From the NCBI GenBank assembly GCA_019914995.1, contig CM034131.1:8340501-8404500 (forward strand): a stretch of DNA of 64,000 bases, written 5' to 3'. Below, piece by piece: positions 36,151 to 47,583 of the stretch. The notes under the pieces are model-generated. The model was not told the origin of the DNA, did no database searches, and was given only the letters and a program-made list of their open reading frames with translations. A program made the position numbers and the translations under genes. This DNA comes from Acanthochlamys bracteata (Eukaryota; Streptophyta; Magnoliopsida; Pandanales; Velloziaceae). Positions within the stretch are counted from its first letter, which is position 1; each line of letters starts with the position of its first letter.

Positions 36151-39100
36151 ATGTCGGACGATGTGTTGATGCACTTGTCTTCAAATTCAAACCCGTCTGA
36201 TCCTTCGCTACCAACAAAGCTGGCAAAGCTTGAAGCACGGATGGCCGGAAAGAGTTCCTCGTCTTCGTCGCCGTCGGTGTCAATGCAGCCCACGTGGCAG
36301 ATTCCTGTTGTATCTATGGCTTCAAGGCCTGCTATGGCACATGAAGACCTGTCCGGTCAGCTTTCCTCCAGTGACTCGGAGGACGATGTGAGTTCTGCTC
36401 TTGTTTGTTTACAATAGCCTAAGTGTTACCTTTCCTTCACATTGTTCTAAGTTAGCGATAAATGCTTACTGGTAATAGATTAAAAATTAATTGTCACATT
36501 TGCAAGTTGCGTTAGAATTGCAGGTAAGTTATATGAGTTGGTTTGCATGATGTTTGATATAGCAAGCTTACTGGTAATAGATTAAAATTAATAGTCACAT
36601 TTGCTAGTTGCATTAGAATTGCAGGTAAGTTATATGAGTTGGTTTCATGATGTTTGATATAGCGAGAAGGGATTGTTTCTATGGCCATGGCACATAAAGA
36701 GAGCAAGTAGAGCATTAGGACTTGTGCCTACGTAATTCTGAATGTTATTTTCTGGTAATCCTGGTTTCTTCTTTGTTTAGAATAATGATATGTTAGTGTT
36801 TTTGGCAATGCATGCAAATGTAAGATTTATGTTAATTCGTAAAAGCGATGCCTTTTGTCATGAAACACCATGCTAATCGGTATATGGGTTTATTATTTAG
36901 AATGGCGGGGAGTTCTTGATTCAAGCCAATATAAAAAAGCGACAAAGGACCAAGGGCTTTCAACATTCAGAGGTATCTTCTCATTCTTCATCACTGTTCA
37001 GTATATTCATACCTCATGACCTGATTAAGATGTAAAAGACAGTTGCTGTCCAGTTATTCTATGCACGAATGGGTGACGGTGACAGTAACTGTCTAAGGTC
37101 CTTGAAGTATTGATAGCAGTATTGCTCTGATAAACAAGAAGCAAGTTTCAAAGCTATTCTGAGCTAGTTAGCCAGCAATAAGAGCTAAATACATTTGGAG
37201 TTTCACTATAATATGTTGAACTTAACAACGTAAGTGAAGAAGAATCTCTAAGCAAGTATAATATAAAGCATTGGATTGCAAAAGTGATATAAGTCTCAAA
37301 ATGCTTCAAGCAAGCATGTAAATCAAGAGCCTCATCCAAAAAGATTTTTCTGTAAAAATGTAATAGCCTGTTGAGGGTCATAGTTTCTTTAGAGAAAGTC
37401 TATGATAAAATATTTGATTCATCCAATACTTTCTAAAAGGTTCTCCTACATCTCAATATAATTAGTAAGGCATGCACCATCTAATATAAGTTACCTAGTC
37501 AAGCCCTTCATCAAGGAGTATATATGGATGAGAGCGTCTGATTTTATAGTTAACATGCCGTGGTTCCTCTGAAAGGTTTAGTTGTTGCTGCTGCTGCTGT
37601 TGTTGTAAATGTTAATTTATAATTAGGGCAAGAGTGGCGTATAATTCGGTGTTTGAATTAATTACTATTGTAAGTCAGTCATAGTCTAATAAAGGGCACA
37701 CAATTCTTGTTAACACTACAGTACCATCTTCACTTCTCAACCACCTTCACACCATTGCATGGCATGTGTAACAAATAGGTGAAGGATGCTTATTGGGAAG
37801 GTTGTTGTGGAGATGTATCAAATGCTGCTGTGCTACTGTAATATGGAATTTTGGCCAATAAAAGGTATATATCTCAATTAACTTGTTAAAGAAATGAAAG
37901 CTTAGACCAATCTACTCTATGAAATAGTATATATGGATATTTATTTATAGATCAAGATTTGCCTCTTATGCAAATATAAAGCTTCTCGACTTTCAATGGA
38001 TCTGTTTTTATATGAATACATTACGTCAGGGTTTAGATGGCAGTCAAAACATTTACCACGTGGCAGTTACTTATGTTCAGATCTTAACTTGCCATAATTG
38101 TGACCTACCAGGAAGTTACAGATGGTAGGGTATTGATTGGCGAGTCAATGGAAACAAGGCCTGGGTTTGAAGATTCTAATAGGAAAAAGCAAGGTCGTAG
38201 CAGGGTCCGTCCTGCAATAGGAAGGGGCCGGGGCTCAAAGGTGGGGGATCAGATTAGATCATCAACATCTTTGCCAACTGCTTTAATGGGGAATGGTCAG
38301 CACGAGGATTCATCAAATAAGGTAAGCTTGCTACATGTTTGTTGGTCTACTCTCTAACTCATAAAAGGTTTACGAAAGTCACCGGTCCTTTCTCTTCTAG
38401 TTAGTATGCTAGAAACTCCGGAGCACACTTCAACTTCAGCTTATTACCCTTTTTATATTTTGATTGATTTATTTATTTTCAGCAGCCGATTAGGCTATAG
38501 CATATTTTCTGTAGTTAACATAGACCTTATTGTGTGTGTGTGTGTGTGTGCGTGTATATGTATATATGAGGATAGGGGCATCTCCATCCTTAGGAGCACC
38601 ATCGAGCACCGCCTCACTTACAATGCTCAAAACTCAATCTCCACTGTTTAGATATGAAGAACTATTAGTTACAATTTTTATGGCAAATTTTATCTCAATC
38701 GGATCACAAATTGATCACTATATGTTCTCTTGATTAAGAGGCAACATATATGGTTTTAAGTTTTTTTTTTTTTTCTGTCATTTGATCAAGATAATGGATG
38801 GAGGTCGATTCGTGATCTGATTTAGCTAAAATTTTGTCACAAGAATCCAAACTGATTGTTCATATCCAACAGTGGAGATTGAGTTTAGAGCATTGTAAGT
38901 GGGGCGGTGCCCTTAAGGGTGGGGGTGCCTCTATCCCCACCCCATATATATAAGAGGAATAAAGGCACTCCCTCCCCGGTTTATGACCGGGGTGACTTCT
39001 AAATGCAATCTCTACCGTTGGATATGAAGAACTATGAGTTAGAAACTTATCCATAAAATTTCAGCTCAATCGGACCACGAATTCACCTTCATCCGATCAT

Positions 39101-39352
39101 TTGATCAAGATGACAGAAAGTAAGAAAACTTAAAAATATATATGTTGTATCATTTTTGTCATTTTGATCAAGTGATCGGATGGAGGTAAATTCATGGTCC
39201 GATTGAGCTGAAATTTTATGGGTAGATTTCTAACTCATAATTCTTCATATCCAATGGTGGAGATTTGATTTAGAACTCACCCTGGCCATAAACCGGAGAG
39301 GGAGTGTCCTTAAGGAGGGAGTGCCCCTATTCTTCCCCATATATGTACGTAC

Positions 39353-39388
<36 letters not shown>

Positions 39389-39810
39389 AAGGGATAGAGG
39401 CACTCTAACTTTTATGCACGCTCCAGCGCACTCCACGGCCATTTGTAGTCGTGGAGACCTTCAAATCCAATCTCTACCGTTGGATATGAAGAACTACGAG
39501 TCGTTAACATACTTACAAAATTTCATTTCAATCGGATTACGAATAGACCTTCATCCGATCAATTGATCAAGATGACTAAAACAGGAGATATATATATTTT
39601 ATTAACTTTTACTATTTGTGTCATCATTATCAAGTGATCCGATGAAGGTCTATTCGTAATCCAATCAAGATGAAATTTTGTCAGTATGTTAACGACTCGT
39701 AGTTCTTCATATCCAACGGTAGAGATTGGACTTGAAGGTCTCCACGGCCACAAACGACCATAGAGTGCGATGGAGTGTGCATAAAGATTAGAGTGCCCCT
39801 ATCTCTTTCC

Positions 39811-39841
<31 letters not shown>

Positions 39842-42800
39842 TACCATCTTAAAGGCACATGTGTATACATGCCGGCCAAAAGTGGCCGGCGAGCTTTCCA
39901 AATCCAATCTCCACCGTTGAATATGAAGAACCATGAGTTGAGTACATGTTAATAAAATTTCAGCTCAATCGGAATACGAATCGACCTCCATCGGAACTCT
40001 TGATCAAAATAACATAAAAAGTTAAATTTGACAAAAGATATATATTTTATTTCTGTGTCACTTTGATCAAGAGTTTCGATGGAGGTCTGTTCGTGTTCCG
40101 ATTGAGCTGAAACTTTATCAACATGTTCTCAACTCATGGTTCTTCATATCCAACGGTGGAGATTGGATTTGGAGAGCTCGCCGGCCACTTTTGGTCGGCA
40201 TATGTACACATGTGCCTTTAAGATGACATGCGCCTATATCCTATCCCTATATATATAATACCAAAGAATTAGTCTTTTTATTTTTTATTCTTTTTAATTT
40301 CTTGAAATGTATGGGGGTTAGCTGGACGCTGGGAGTCAAAACATCTTCATTCCGCTTTATTGTTACCATGGACACATGATTAACACTGAATATCTAAGCA
40401 GCTTTGTTGAAAATGAGTGAAAGAAATCTTTTATAAATTAGTCAATGATGGTGCAAAGTAGTTATTCTTCACATTTTATACTAAAAAGGAATAATCATAC
40501 TTTATTTCCAGTTAGTTAGTTGAGCTTTAACTTAATGGTGCTGTTTTTGGATTTTGTTGGTACATTGGTTTGTAAATAACCTTTTAATAGGATGTAACAT
40601 ATACGTTATTATCAAGGAACCTGAATTGCAATGGGGATCAAGCACCTTTATATTTTATAATCTATGTAAAGTGGTTTCTGGTGGACTTGGGTCTTATGTG
40701 TCTCACTATCTTTTATTTCTTTAGCCACTTGCATTGCATTGTGTTTTACTGAGCTAGCACTCCTCACGTAAACCATTATTGTCATAGGAAAATTGGCCAG
40801 GAGAGCACCTTGGGAATGATGAAAGGACAACTTTACAGGTACCTGTTCATGCAGCAAGTTAGTGTAAGGTTTGTTAGCTTAAATAGTGCTTTAGAGTAAG
40901 ATTGGAGGTAGTATGGCACTGTCCAAATTATATATGACACTGGAAATAAAAAATATATATGCATTTCCAATTGATTAAAGGTATAATATCTTCTAGCTGA
41001 AGCATGAAGAAAGTAGACACTGGATAGAAAGCACATGTTTAATCCTGTCTACAATTATTTGAATCAACTTCATAGGTTATACCAAGTGAAAAATTGCCTA
41101 TATGATGTCTGTTTTGTTTATCATTTCAGTGTTCTGTGTTAATACTTTCGGAATTTAATGAAGCTCTTCTTTTCACTACAAATAGGAAGAGATAACTTCA
41201 TTGCGAGCAAAAAATGCAGCGCTGGAGAATGATTTAGGTAAAGTGCGCCAAGAGGCTGCTGAGAACTATCGAATGCGATCTGAACTTGAAAAGGTAATGC
41301 TTGATTATGTATTTGTCTCCATTACGATGATGATTTCATCTGATCCTATGTACATCAAATATATATTCATATCTGCTTATCTATGTGCAGGAGCTAAAAG
41401 ACCTTAAAGAACACGAGCAGCAGATGAAAACCAAGGTTGTCCTTATAAATAGAGTCCAGTTATTTAATGCTGATGCATTGCTGTCTGTCTTTTATGATTT
41501 TAGTAGTCTACTGTTTATTAAATATACAACTTTCTTGGTACCATAACTAAGAGCCTTTCTTTGGAAATATTTTATAACTGTATTAATAACTTAAATAGTT
41601 CCACTTATAGTTCCAATCATAACCGTCATCATCTATGTGTTCATATGATCTGACGTACCCTTTCTGTACCTGGCTCTCTTTTGTGCTTTTGTATCTCAGC
41701 TTACAACTCTGTGTTTACCTTGTATGCTTGTTTAGTATTTCATAAACTCATATTTGCTCTTTGTATGTAGGGTGCCTTTTGACTTTATGCATTTAGTTCT
41801 TTTATCATGTCCATCTGTTCTATTTACTGACTTGAAGATGCAACATGTTATTTCATTTTGGTAGGATTATCGTAGTGTTAAGTTACAGTCCTCTTGGTAA
41901 TTACCCATATATGTACTACATGTATTCTTAGGCTTTTTATGCAGTACCTATAGCGATGTGTGTGGATTGAAATGGTTGGTCAGATATTTTCCTGTATATT
42001 TTTATTTGTTAGTCACAATCCACTATTATTATGATTTAACCAAAACAGATAATTACATTATTTAAACCTCTTTTAGCATTTTCTAAAATATTATATGTTG
42101 GCTAAGTGCTCTTTTATTTTAGTAGAACGATAATTAATGGCATTGCTTCTTGACTACTTCTATCTGTTAGGATTTGTATCTGATGTATGATCAATTAATT
42201 ACTTGTAAAAAGTGTATGGTTTTGATATTACTCATTTATTGAGCCTTTGATGCCTGTTTTTTCCCTCTCCTTATGCATTCTGGTCTCTTCATTTCAGCGC
42301 GTAAAGATATTGTCTGATCTACTTATAGCTGTCTCAAAAGCAGAAAGACAAGAAACAAGACTGAAGGTACGCCAAGAATCGCTGAGGCTTGGAAATGTTG
42401 GTGTAATCAGGTGGGCGGTACTCTGGTCATTCAATGTGTGAAGCAGTAACTGTACCTGTGTTAGAATTTGTCCTACCACCTTCTAGCAAAACTAAAGGTC
42501 CATGAATGTCACTCATCTAACCTTTTCTAGAATTTGACAAACGTGTGGGGCACACTTACCGTTCTTTTATTTTGCTATAGCATTTGGATTTCACAATGGA
42601 AATTGTGATTGAGAATAAGTCGTTACATTTGATTCAGTTTATCCTGCATTTTTTTAGCCGAGTCAGGAAAGCAGTACTTTGATTTGATATGCTGTCTTTT
42701 TTATGTATGGCATGCCAGACTTCACGAAGTTGTTCAGATTTTGATTTAGTCCTTTACCTACTTTTTGTTCGGCAGAGCTGGAACAGTCATATCAGAGTCA

Positions 42801-45800
42801 TGGGAGGATGGGCAGGCTCTAAAAGACATTAATACACATATTGTGAGTCCATCTAGCTTGCTTTATTTCATTTCTCAATTGCTTATTGAAAGGTTAGACA
42901 ATGCAGAAAGTTTGGGAGAAAAAATTAAAGGTCTTCACAGTTCTTTCTGATATTTACTTTTGCACCTTATATATCTGATTTAATGTAATTCTTAGTCATA
43001 AGTTTCCTTGGTATTGTTGGTGGACATTTATTTTGCCATGCAACCTTCCTTCTCATGAGGTCATCAGCTAGAAATGACTTATGGTTGAACAAAGATGGCA
43101 TGCATGTCACAGCTGTTTTATTGCTAACCCAAGTCTTCCGGCATATGACTTCAGCTATATTGTTTTTATAGAAAGAATCTTAGTATGCTTTTGTTTTCTT
43201 AGAAGATATCTAGCGTGGGAATGATGTGTCAGCTTTTATATTTGCATTACCTCATTGTTTGCATGCAAACTCTTGTCGTAAGGCGAGAATGCAGCTTTTA
43301 CTTGTGCCCTCCAAAATCTTAGCATGATAGACTGTGTGGCATGCGTAATATCTCATCAAACATTTTAATTACCATTTGCAGCACGTTTGCCTCTTAGCCT
43401 GTGCAATCTGCCATGCCAGGTTCTTGTTTGACGTGATGCTCGGTTTACTTCTGTTTGAAAATTTCTTTGTCTTTCTGAATAGATACTTGAATATTTGACA
43501 GTTAAGCCATTGCTCTACGCAGAAAAGCTTGTTGGAGGCTAGGGAAACTATCGAAAGGCATCGCAAGCTACTCAAGAAACGGCATTCTGGTAACTTTTTA
43601 CATGGCCAATAATACTTGTGACGGTTTTTTACATTTTTGCTTATCTAGTAGGATACTGAAAAGCAGCTGTTCTGCATTGAATACTTCGTATGTAGACGTG
43701 CATAAGAAAGTGTAAACAATATGACATCCTTGGCTTTAGGCATGTCGCCTTGCAAATTCAACATTCTTTCTGCAATTGGATAACATGAGTGATCCTATTC
43801 CAATTGCATGTCTCACCTTTTGTTTTATAGTGTGTGGTTTTCCAAATTAACAAAGACTGATCAAAGGTTTTTCCCTACATTTGTTTTATAATGTGTGGTT
43901 TTCCAAATTAACAAGACTGATCAAAAGGTTTTTCCTACATTTGGCAGACAAAAGTGAAGTAAGTGATGCTGACACTGCACTATCAGAAGAAGATTTGCTT
44001 ATACAGGACGAAATTTGTAAGTCCCGCCTGACCAGCATCAAGCGGGTAAGCATGCGGCAACATTCACTTCCTTCAAAATCTCGAGACAGAAATTTGTATA
44101 CATTGTGATATGCATACTATTCAGGAGGAAGAAAATGCTCTGCGGGAGAGGGACCGGTATGAATTAGAAAAGGCAAGGCTTATACGAGAAATGAAGCGTA
44201 TACGGGACGAGGATGGGTCGCATTTTAACAATTTTCAAATTCTCAACCATCGATATGCTCTCTTAAACCTTCTCGGAAAAGGAGGGTTTAGTGAAGTTTA
44301 TAAAGTAAACTTCGAATGCCTATGAACACTCTAAAAAATCTTAATGCTTGCAAGTTTCCTGGCATTGCAGTTTGTTGTTTTCCCCTATAGACATTCATCA
44401 ACTTGTATCTCTTTAAGTGATTTGAAGTGGTAATTCTCAAGCAGGCATTTGACTTGGTGGAGCACAGGTATGTGGCATGCAAGCTCCATAGCTTGAATGT
44501 TCAGTGGAGCGAAGAGAAGAAACATAGCTATATACGACATGCAATTCGAGAATATAACATACATAAGACACTTGTGCATCCTCATATTGTGCGATTATGG
44601 GATACCTTTGAGATCGACCAGAACACATTCTGCACTGTTCTAGAATATTGCAGTGGTAATGCAATAATTTTGCTTCTCCCTTCAGATGCTTTCACATTCT
44701 TATATCTGTTTCTTTATTCAAGCACTTAAGCAAGCTTGCTTACTTGCACTTTTATAATGTTATGTTTATTCCTTCTGATACCACTTCTAGATTTCTTCTT
44801 TCATATTTTAATTTTGAAACTGTCTGGGGGAGATCCTATCTAATTTACTTGCCATTTGACCTTAATATAGAGTCCTTGGATTGATAGAGTTTGGTTTTTG
44901 CAAACGTTTCTTTCAGGAAAAGATCTTGATGCTGTTCTTAGAGCAACACCCATTCTTCCAGAGAAGGAAGCAAGGATTATCATAGTCCAGATATTTCAAG
45001 GCCTTGCGTACCTGAATAAACGATCTCAAAGGATTATTCACTATGACTTGAAGCCTGGGAATGTCCTCTTTGATGATGTTGGTGCTGCAAAGATGACTGA
45101 CTTTGGCCTAAGCAAGATAGTAGAGGATGATGTAGGTTCTCAAGGCATGGAGCTTACTTCTCAAGGAGCTGGGACTTATTGGTAGGTTGCAAGTTATTTT
45201 CCTCTTATAGATGATTTAAATATAAATTTCTTTACTCTTGCTTTTTATATCAGTAAAAATTACTTTCATGACTCTAATAGATTACATTTCCTTTCTCTGT
45301 TTTTTACCTTTTCGGTAGCTGCAGTAATATTGTCTTGTCATAACTTTTATGATAGTTTTATGACCTTCTGCATTACTTTGAAATTGAAGCTGTAAACAAA
45401 ATGCATTAGCTGTTTAGATCATGGTTTTCTGAAACATCTTATGCTTGGTTCAAGGAGATCACAAAATTGTCTGTAATGGTTCCTTCTGAATTTTGGTTTC
45501 GTTTTTGGTATTTTGGGTTTGCTATGTGATGAAGACATGCATTGCTAAATGATACTATTGTGTACTACACCATGCTAAGACATAATTTCAGTCTTGATAT
45601 AATTTATCATTGCAGTAGATCTGTATATTATCAATCTGCTAACAATGATATGTCTGATGGGTAATTCTGTATCTTTACGAGTGTCAGGTATTTGCCTCCA
45701 GAATGTTTTGACCTCAGAAAGATACCTCTTATATCATCAAAGGTTAGTTGTGCCAAACAAAGAAATTCTTTATTATAATGCATCGCGTGTGCTGCTACTG

Positions 45801-46294
45801 ATTTGTTGGCTGTTCTCACAAATTTGAGTTCCCCAAACATAGTAGGGAGTGGAAATTTTGCATAGGACATCTTGCACTTTGTTCTCTCGGCTACATGGGT
45901 GGTTATACTTGACTATGAACCTCCCTGGGTTGAATGCAGGTGGATGTATGGGCTGCTGGAGTAATCTTATACCAAATGCTTTTTGGTAAACGCCCATTTG
46001 GACATGACCAGACACAAGAAAGAATCCTCCGTGAAGACACCATCATCAATGCCCGAAAGGTTGACTTTCCATCTAAACCGTCTGTCTCAAACGAGGCGAA
46101 GGTAATTTCTGTTAGTCCATTAACTTTCATTTTCTCATTTGCTCTGCCCCAACCACATTTGCTGGCTATATACTGCATCTACACACTTTCTACCACAGGA
46201 GCTCATCCGAAGATGCTTGACATACAACCAAGCTGAAAGGCCAGATGTTTTAACCATCATACAAGATCCCTACCTTTCATATTCAAAAAGATAG
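36151..46294 (+). CDS. TSL: TOUSLED serine/threonine protein kinase, 678 aa
   Basis: Sixteen exons join in frame: 36151-36387, 36901-36972, 38112-38321, 40788-40838, 41186-41293, 41391-41435, 42298-42410, 42776-42842, 43523-43589, 43948-44045, 44125-44304, 44445-44655, 44917-45181, 45688-45742, 45940-46101 and 46199-46294. TSL is a nuclear kinase that phosphorylates the histone chaperone ASF1 and is needed for leaf and flower development and genome maintenance. The N-terminal half is Ser-rich with a basic GRGRGSK stretch, then coiled coil ([33 protein letters not shown]). The kinase domain begins near residue 390 with [10 protein letters not shown], the Lys in VACKL, catalytic [11 protein letters not shown] in TDFGLSKIV and GAGTYWYLPPE. 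It ends with [13 protein letters not shown]. Length is close to Arabidopsis TSL (about 688 aa). Intron 3 is 2.5 kb because of four hairpin elements. Confidence 0.96.
36464..36664 (+). repeat. 100-bp tandem duplication in TSL intron 1 with AG|GT junctions
   Basis: Units 36464-36565 and 36566-36664 begin GCTTACTGGTAATAGATTAA and are nearly identical. Each contains AATTGCAGGTAAGTTAT (core at 36531-36540 and 36621-36630), a 3' splice-site consensus fused directly to a 5' splice-site consensus. Confidence 0.9.
38530..38552. repeat. (TG)n microsatellite at the left edge of the hairpin array
   Basis: About eleven TG units are followed by a short TATATG run that abuts hairpin A. A longer (TA)n run of about 30 bp lies at 39355-39385 between hairpins B and C, and another of about 24 bp at 39811-39834 between C and D. 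Confidence 0.9.
38568..38943. mobile_element. long foldback element A in TSL intron 3
   Basis: This is an inverted repeat with arms of about 160-180 bp around a T-rich centre (about 38760-38775). The left arm reads GCACCATCGAGCACCGCCTC then CACTTACAATGCTC. The right arm carries its complement, GAGCATTGTAAGTGGGGCGG. The inner module holds a TAGATATGAAGAAC-like stretch and a CTCAATCGGATCAC-like stretch, both mirrored. It is the most diverged of the four copies (roughly 75-80 percent arm identity by eye). No coding capacity is present. Confidence 0.82.
38953..39339. mobile_element. long foldback element B in TSL intron 3
   Basis: The arms mirror each other from AATAAAGGCACTCCCTCC (left) to GGAGTGCCCCTATTC (right). 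The private outer part (CCGGTTTATGACC / GGCCATAAACCGG) and the shared inner module (TTGGATATGAAGAACTATG, TTTCAGCTCAATCGGACC, TTGATCAAGATGACA) are both inverted. The left arm lacks about 17 bp that the right arm keeps (CCTTAAGGAC region), so it was deleted after formation. The loop is about 45 bp. Confidence 0.87.
39386..39810. mobile_element. long foldback element C in TSL intron 3
   Basis: The arms of about 190 bp are the best preserved, with about nine of ten bases paired by eye. The left arm starts GGGAAGGGATAGAGGCACTC and the right arm ends with the near complement GAGTGCCCCTATCTCTTTCC. The private outer part includes CGTGGAGACCTTCAA and the inner module TTGGATATGAAGAACTACG. It is flanked on both sides by (TA)n. 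Confidence 0.9.
39836..40247. mobile_element. long foldback element D in TSL intron 3
   Basis: The arms pair over about 185 bp. The left arm reads ATCTTAAAGGCACATGTGTA, CCAAAAGTGGCCGGCGAGCT and GAATATGAAGAACCATGAG; the right arm carries all of these inverted. The right end keeps an outer part (GCGCCTATATCCTATCCC) that the left arm has partly lost. The private outer module (GGCCGGCGAGCT) is shared with no other copy. Confidence 0.88.
43820..43940 (+). repeat. 60-bp tandem duplication at the 3' splice site of TSL intron 9
   Basis: Units 43820-43880 and 43881-43940 both contain TGTGTGGTTTTCCAAATTAA and end TTCCCTACAT or TTTCCTACAT. Only the second is followed by TTGGCAG, the acceptor used before the exon at 43948. 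The intron therefore has two copies of its pyrimidine tract and branch region. Confidence 0.9.
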
Positions 46295-47583
46295 CTGAGA
46301 AATGATGATATGTCGCAGGTTCTGGACAAGGCAACGGGAAAAAGATCAAGCACATGTGTATATTATCATAGTTTTTCTATGATTTTATCTTTTCTGCCCT
46401 CTTATATATGGCCTATTGCTCTTATGCCGTCTTGTTGTATTAGGCGAAGGCCCGGCTCCTTTCTTTTCTTGTAACTCTCGTCCTCGCTTCATTTTGGATC
46501 TTAATGAGCTCGAATTGAATATAGATAGCAACAATCTTTCAACATCACAACCGTTAGTTTTTCCAAGCCTTCGCGCATGTTTGGTTTTAATTTTATTTTT
46601 TTTATTTGAACTTTTTATTTTACATTTGTTAATAAAATAATTTACGTTATAAAATTTTTGTATTAATTATTTTATTATTAATTTTTAATAAAAATTAAAT
46701 TATTTATAAAAAAATTTCAGAAAAGTTTTTTTAGAAAATATTTTGAAACGTCACTCTTCATTTCACTAATAATGTGTTTTAAATAATCGTAATTTAGTTT
46801 TGTAAAAATAAAATATAAAAAATAAAATTTTTTAAAAATAAAATGAAAGTAGAGTTTAGTATTTATATTTTAATAAATTTTAAAAATGTGTTAAAAATTA
46901 AAAAATATAATAATATTAAAAGAGTGTAAATAAAAAAATTATAATTAAAGTTTTACGTATAAAAATAAAATTTTAAATTTTTTATTTAATTAAATATATA
47001 AATTATTTAAAATTTAAATCCGATAAAAATAAATAGAGTTATGAAAATTTAAAATACTCTATATGATTGTTGTCATCCTACTAGACGGGATTGCTGCATG
47101 GATTTTTCTGCTTTTTCTCTTGAGTAGTATATTTTATTATTTTAAGTTGTGTTGGGGATAGCTCGGTAAAAGCACCGATTTTTAAAAAAATTAAATTTTT
47201 AGAAATTTTTTAAACAAAACCTTTACTTATTCGAACCAAAAAACTTTTTAAGTTATGCGCCCCAACTGACCAGCTGTTTTCCAGCGTGGAAACTGCGACT
47301 ATGCGGGACCCACTTCAACAAAATTTGCGTTTCTGAAGTTTTTTGAGCCGTCAGATTGGATCGATTGCACAGATATTTGTGCGATTACAAGGTCTGTCTT
47401 TATACTCGTCTTCTTGTTGTTCTTCTACTCCGGTTTACGAAGTCTGTCGATTCTCTGCAGCTCTGTTCTTTCTTTCTCTCTCCCTCCCGCGTGAAGTTAA
47501 TAGAATTCGTTGATTCAGATCTCTGCCTCTGATTTTGATTTGAGCTGCGGGGTTGAGGAGATCTTCTTTGGGTCGTCGACGAT
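46295..47583. other. intergenic; TSL 3' flank and syntaxin promoter/leader
   Basis: 46560-47070 is extremely AT-rich and low in complexity. From about 47380 the sequence is pyrimidine-rich (TTTCTTTCTCTCTCCCTCCC near 47470), as in a plant 5' UTR of the syntaxin gene. No other gene is recognised. Confidence 0.45.

Noticed and set aside
37575..37610. TTG/CTG repeat in TSL intron 2 as another RTE tail
   Set aside because: No reverse transcriptase remnants were found upstream, so it is treated as a simple repeat.
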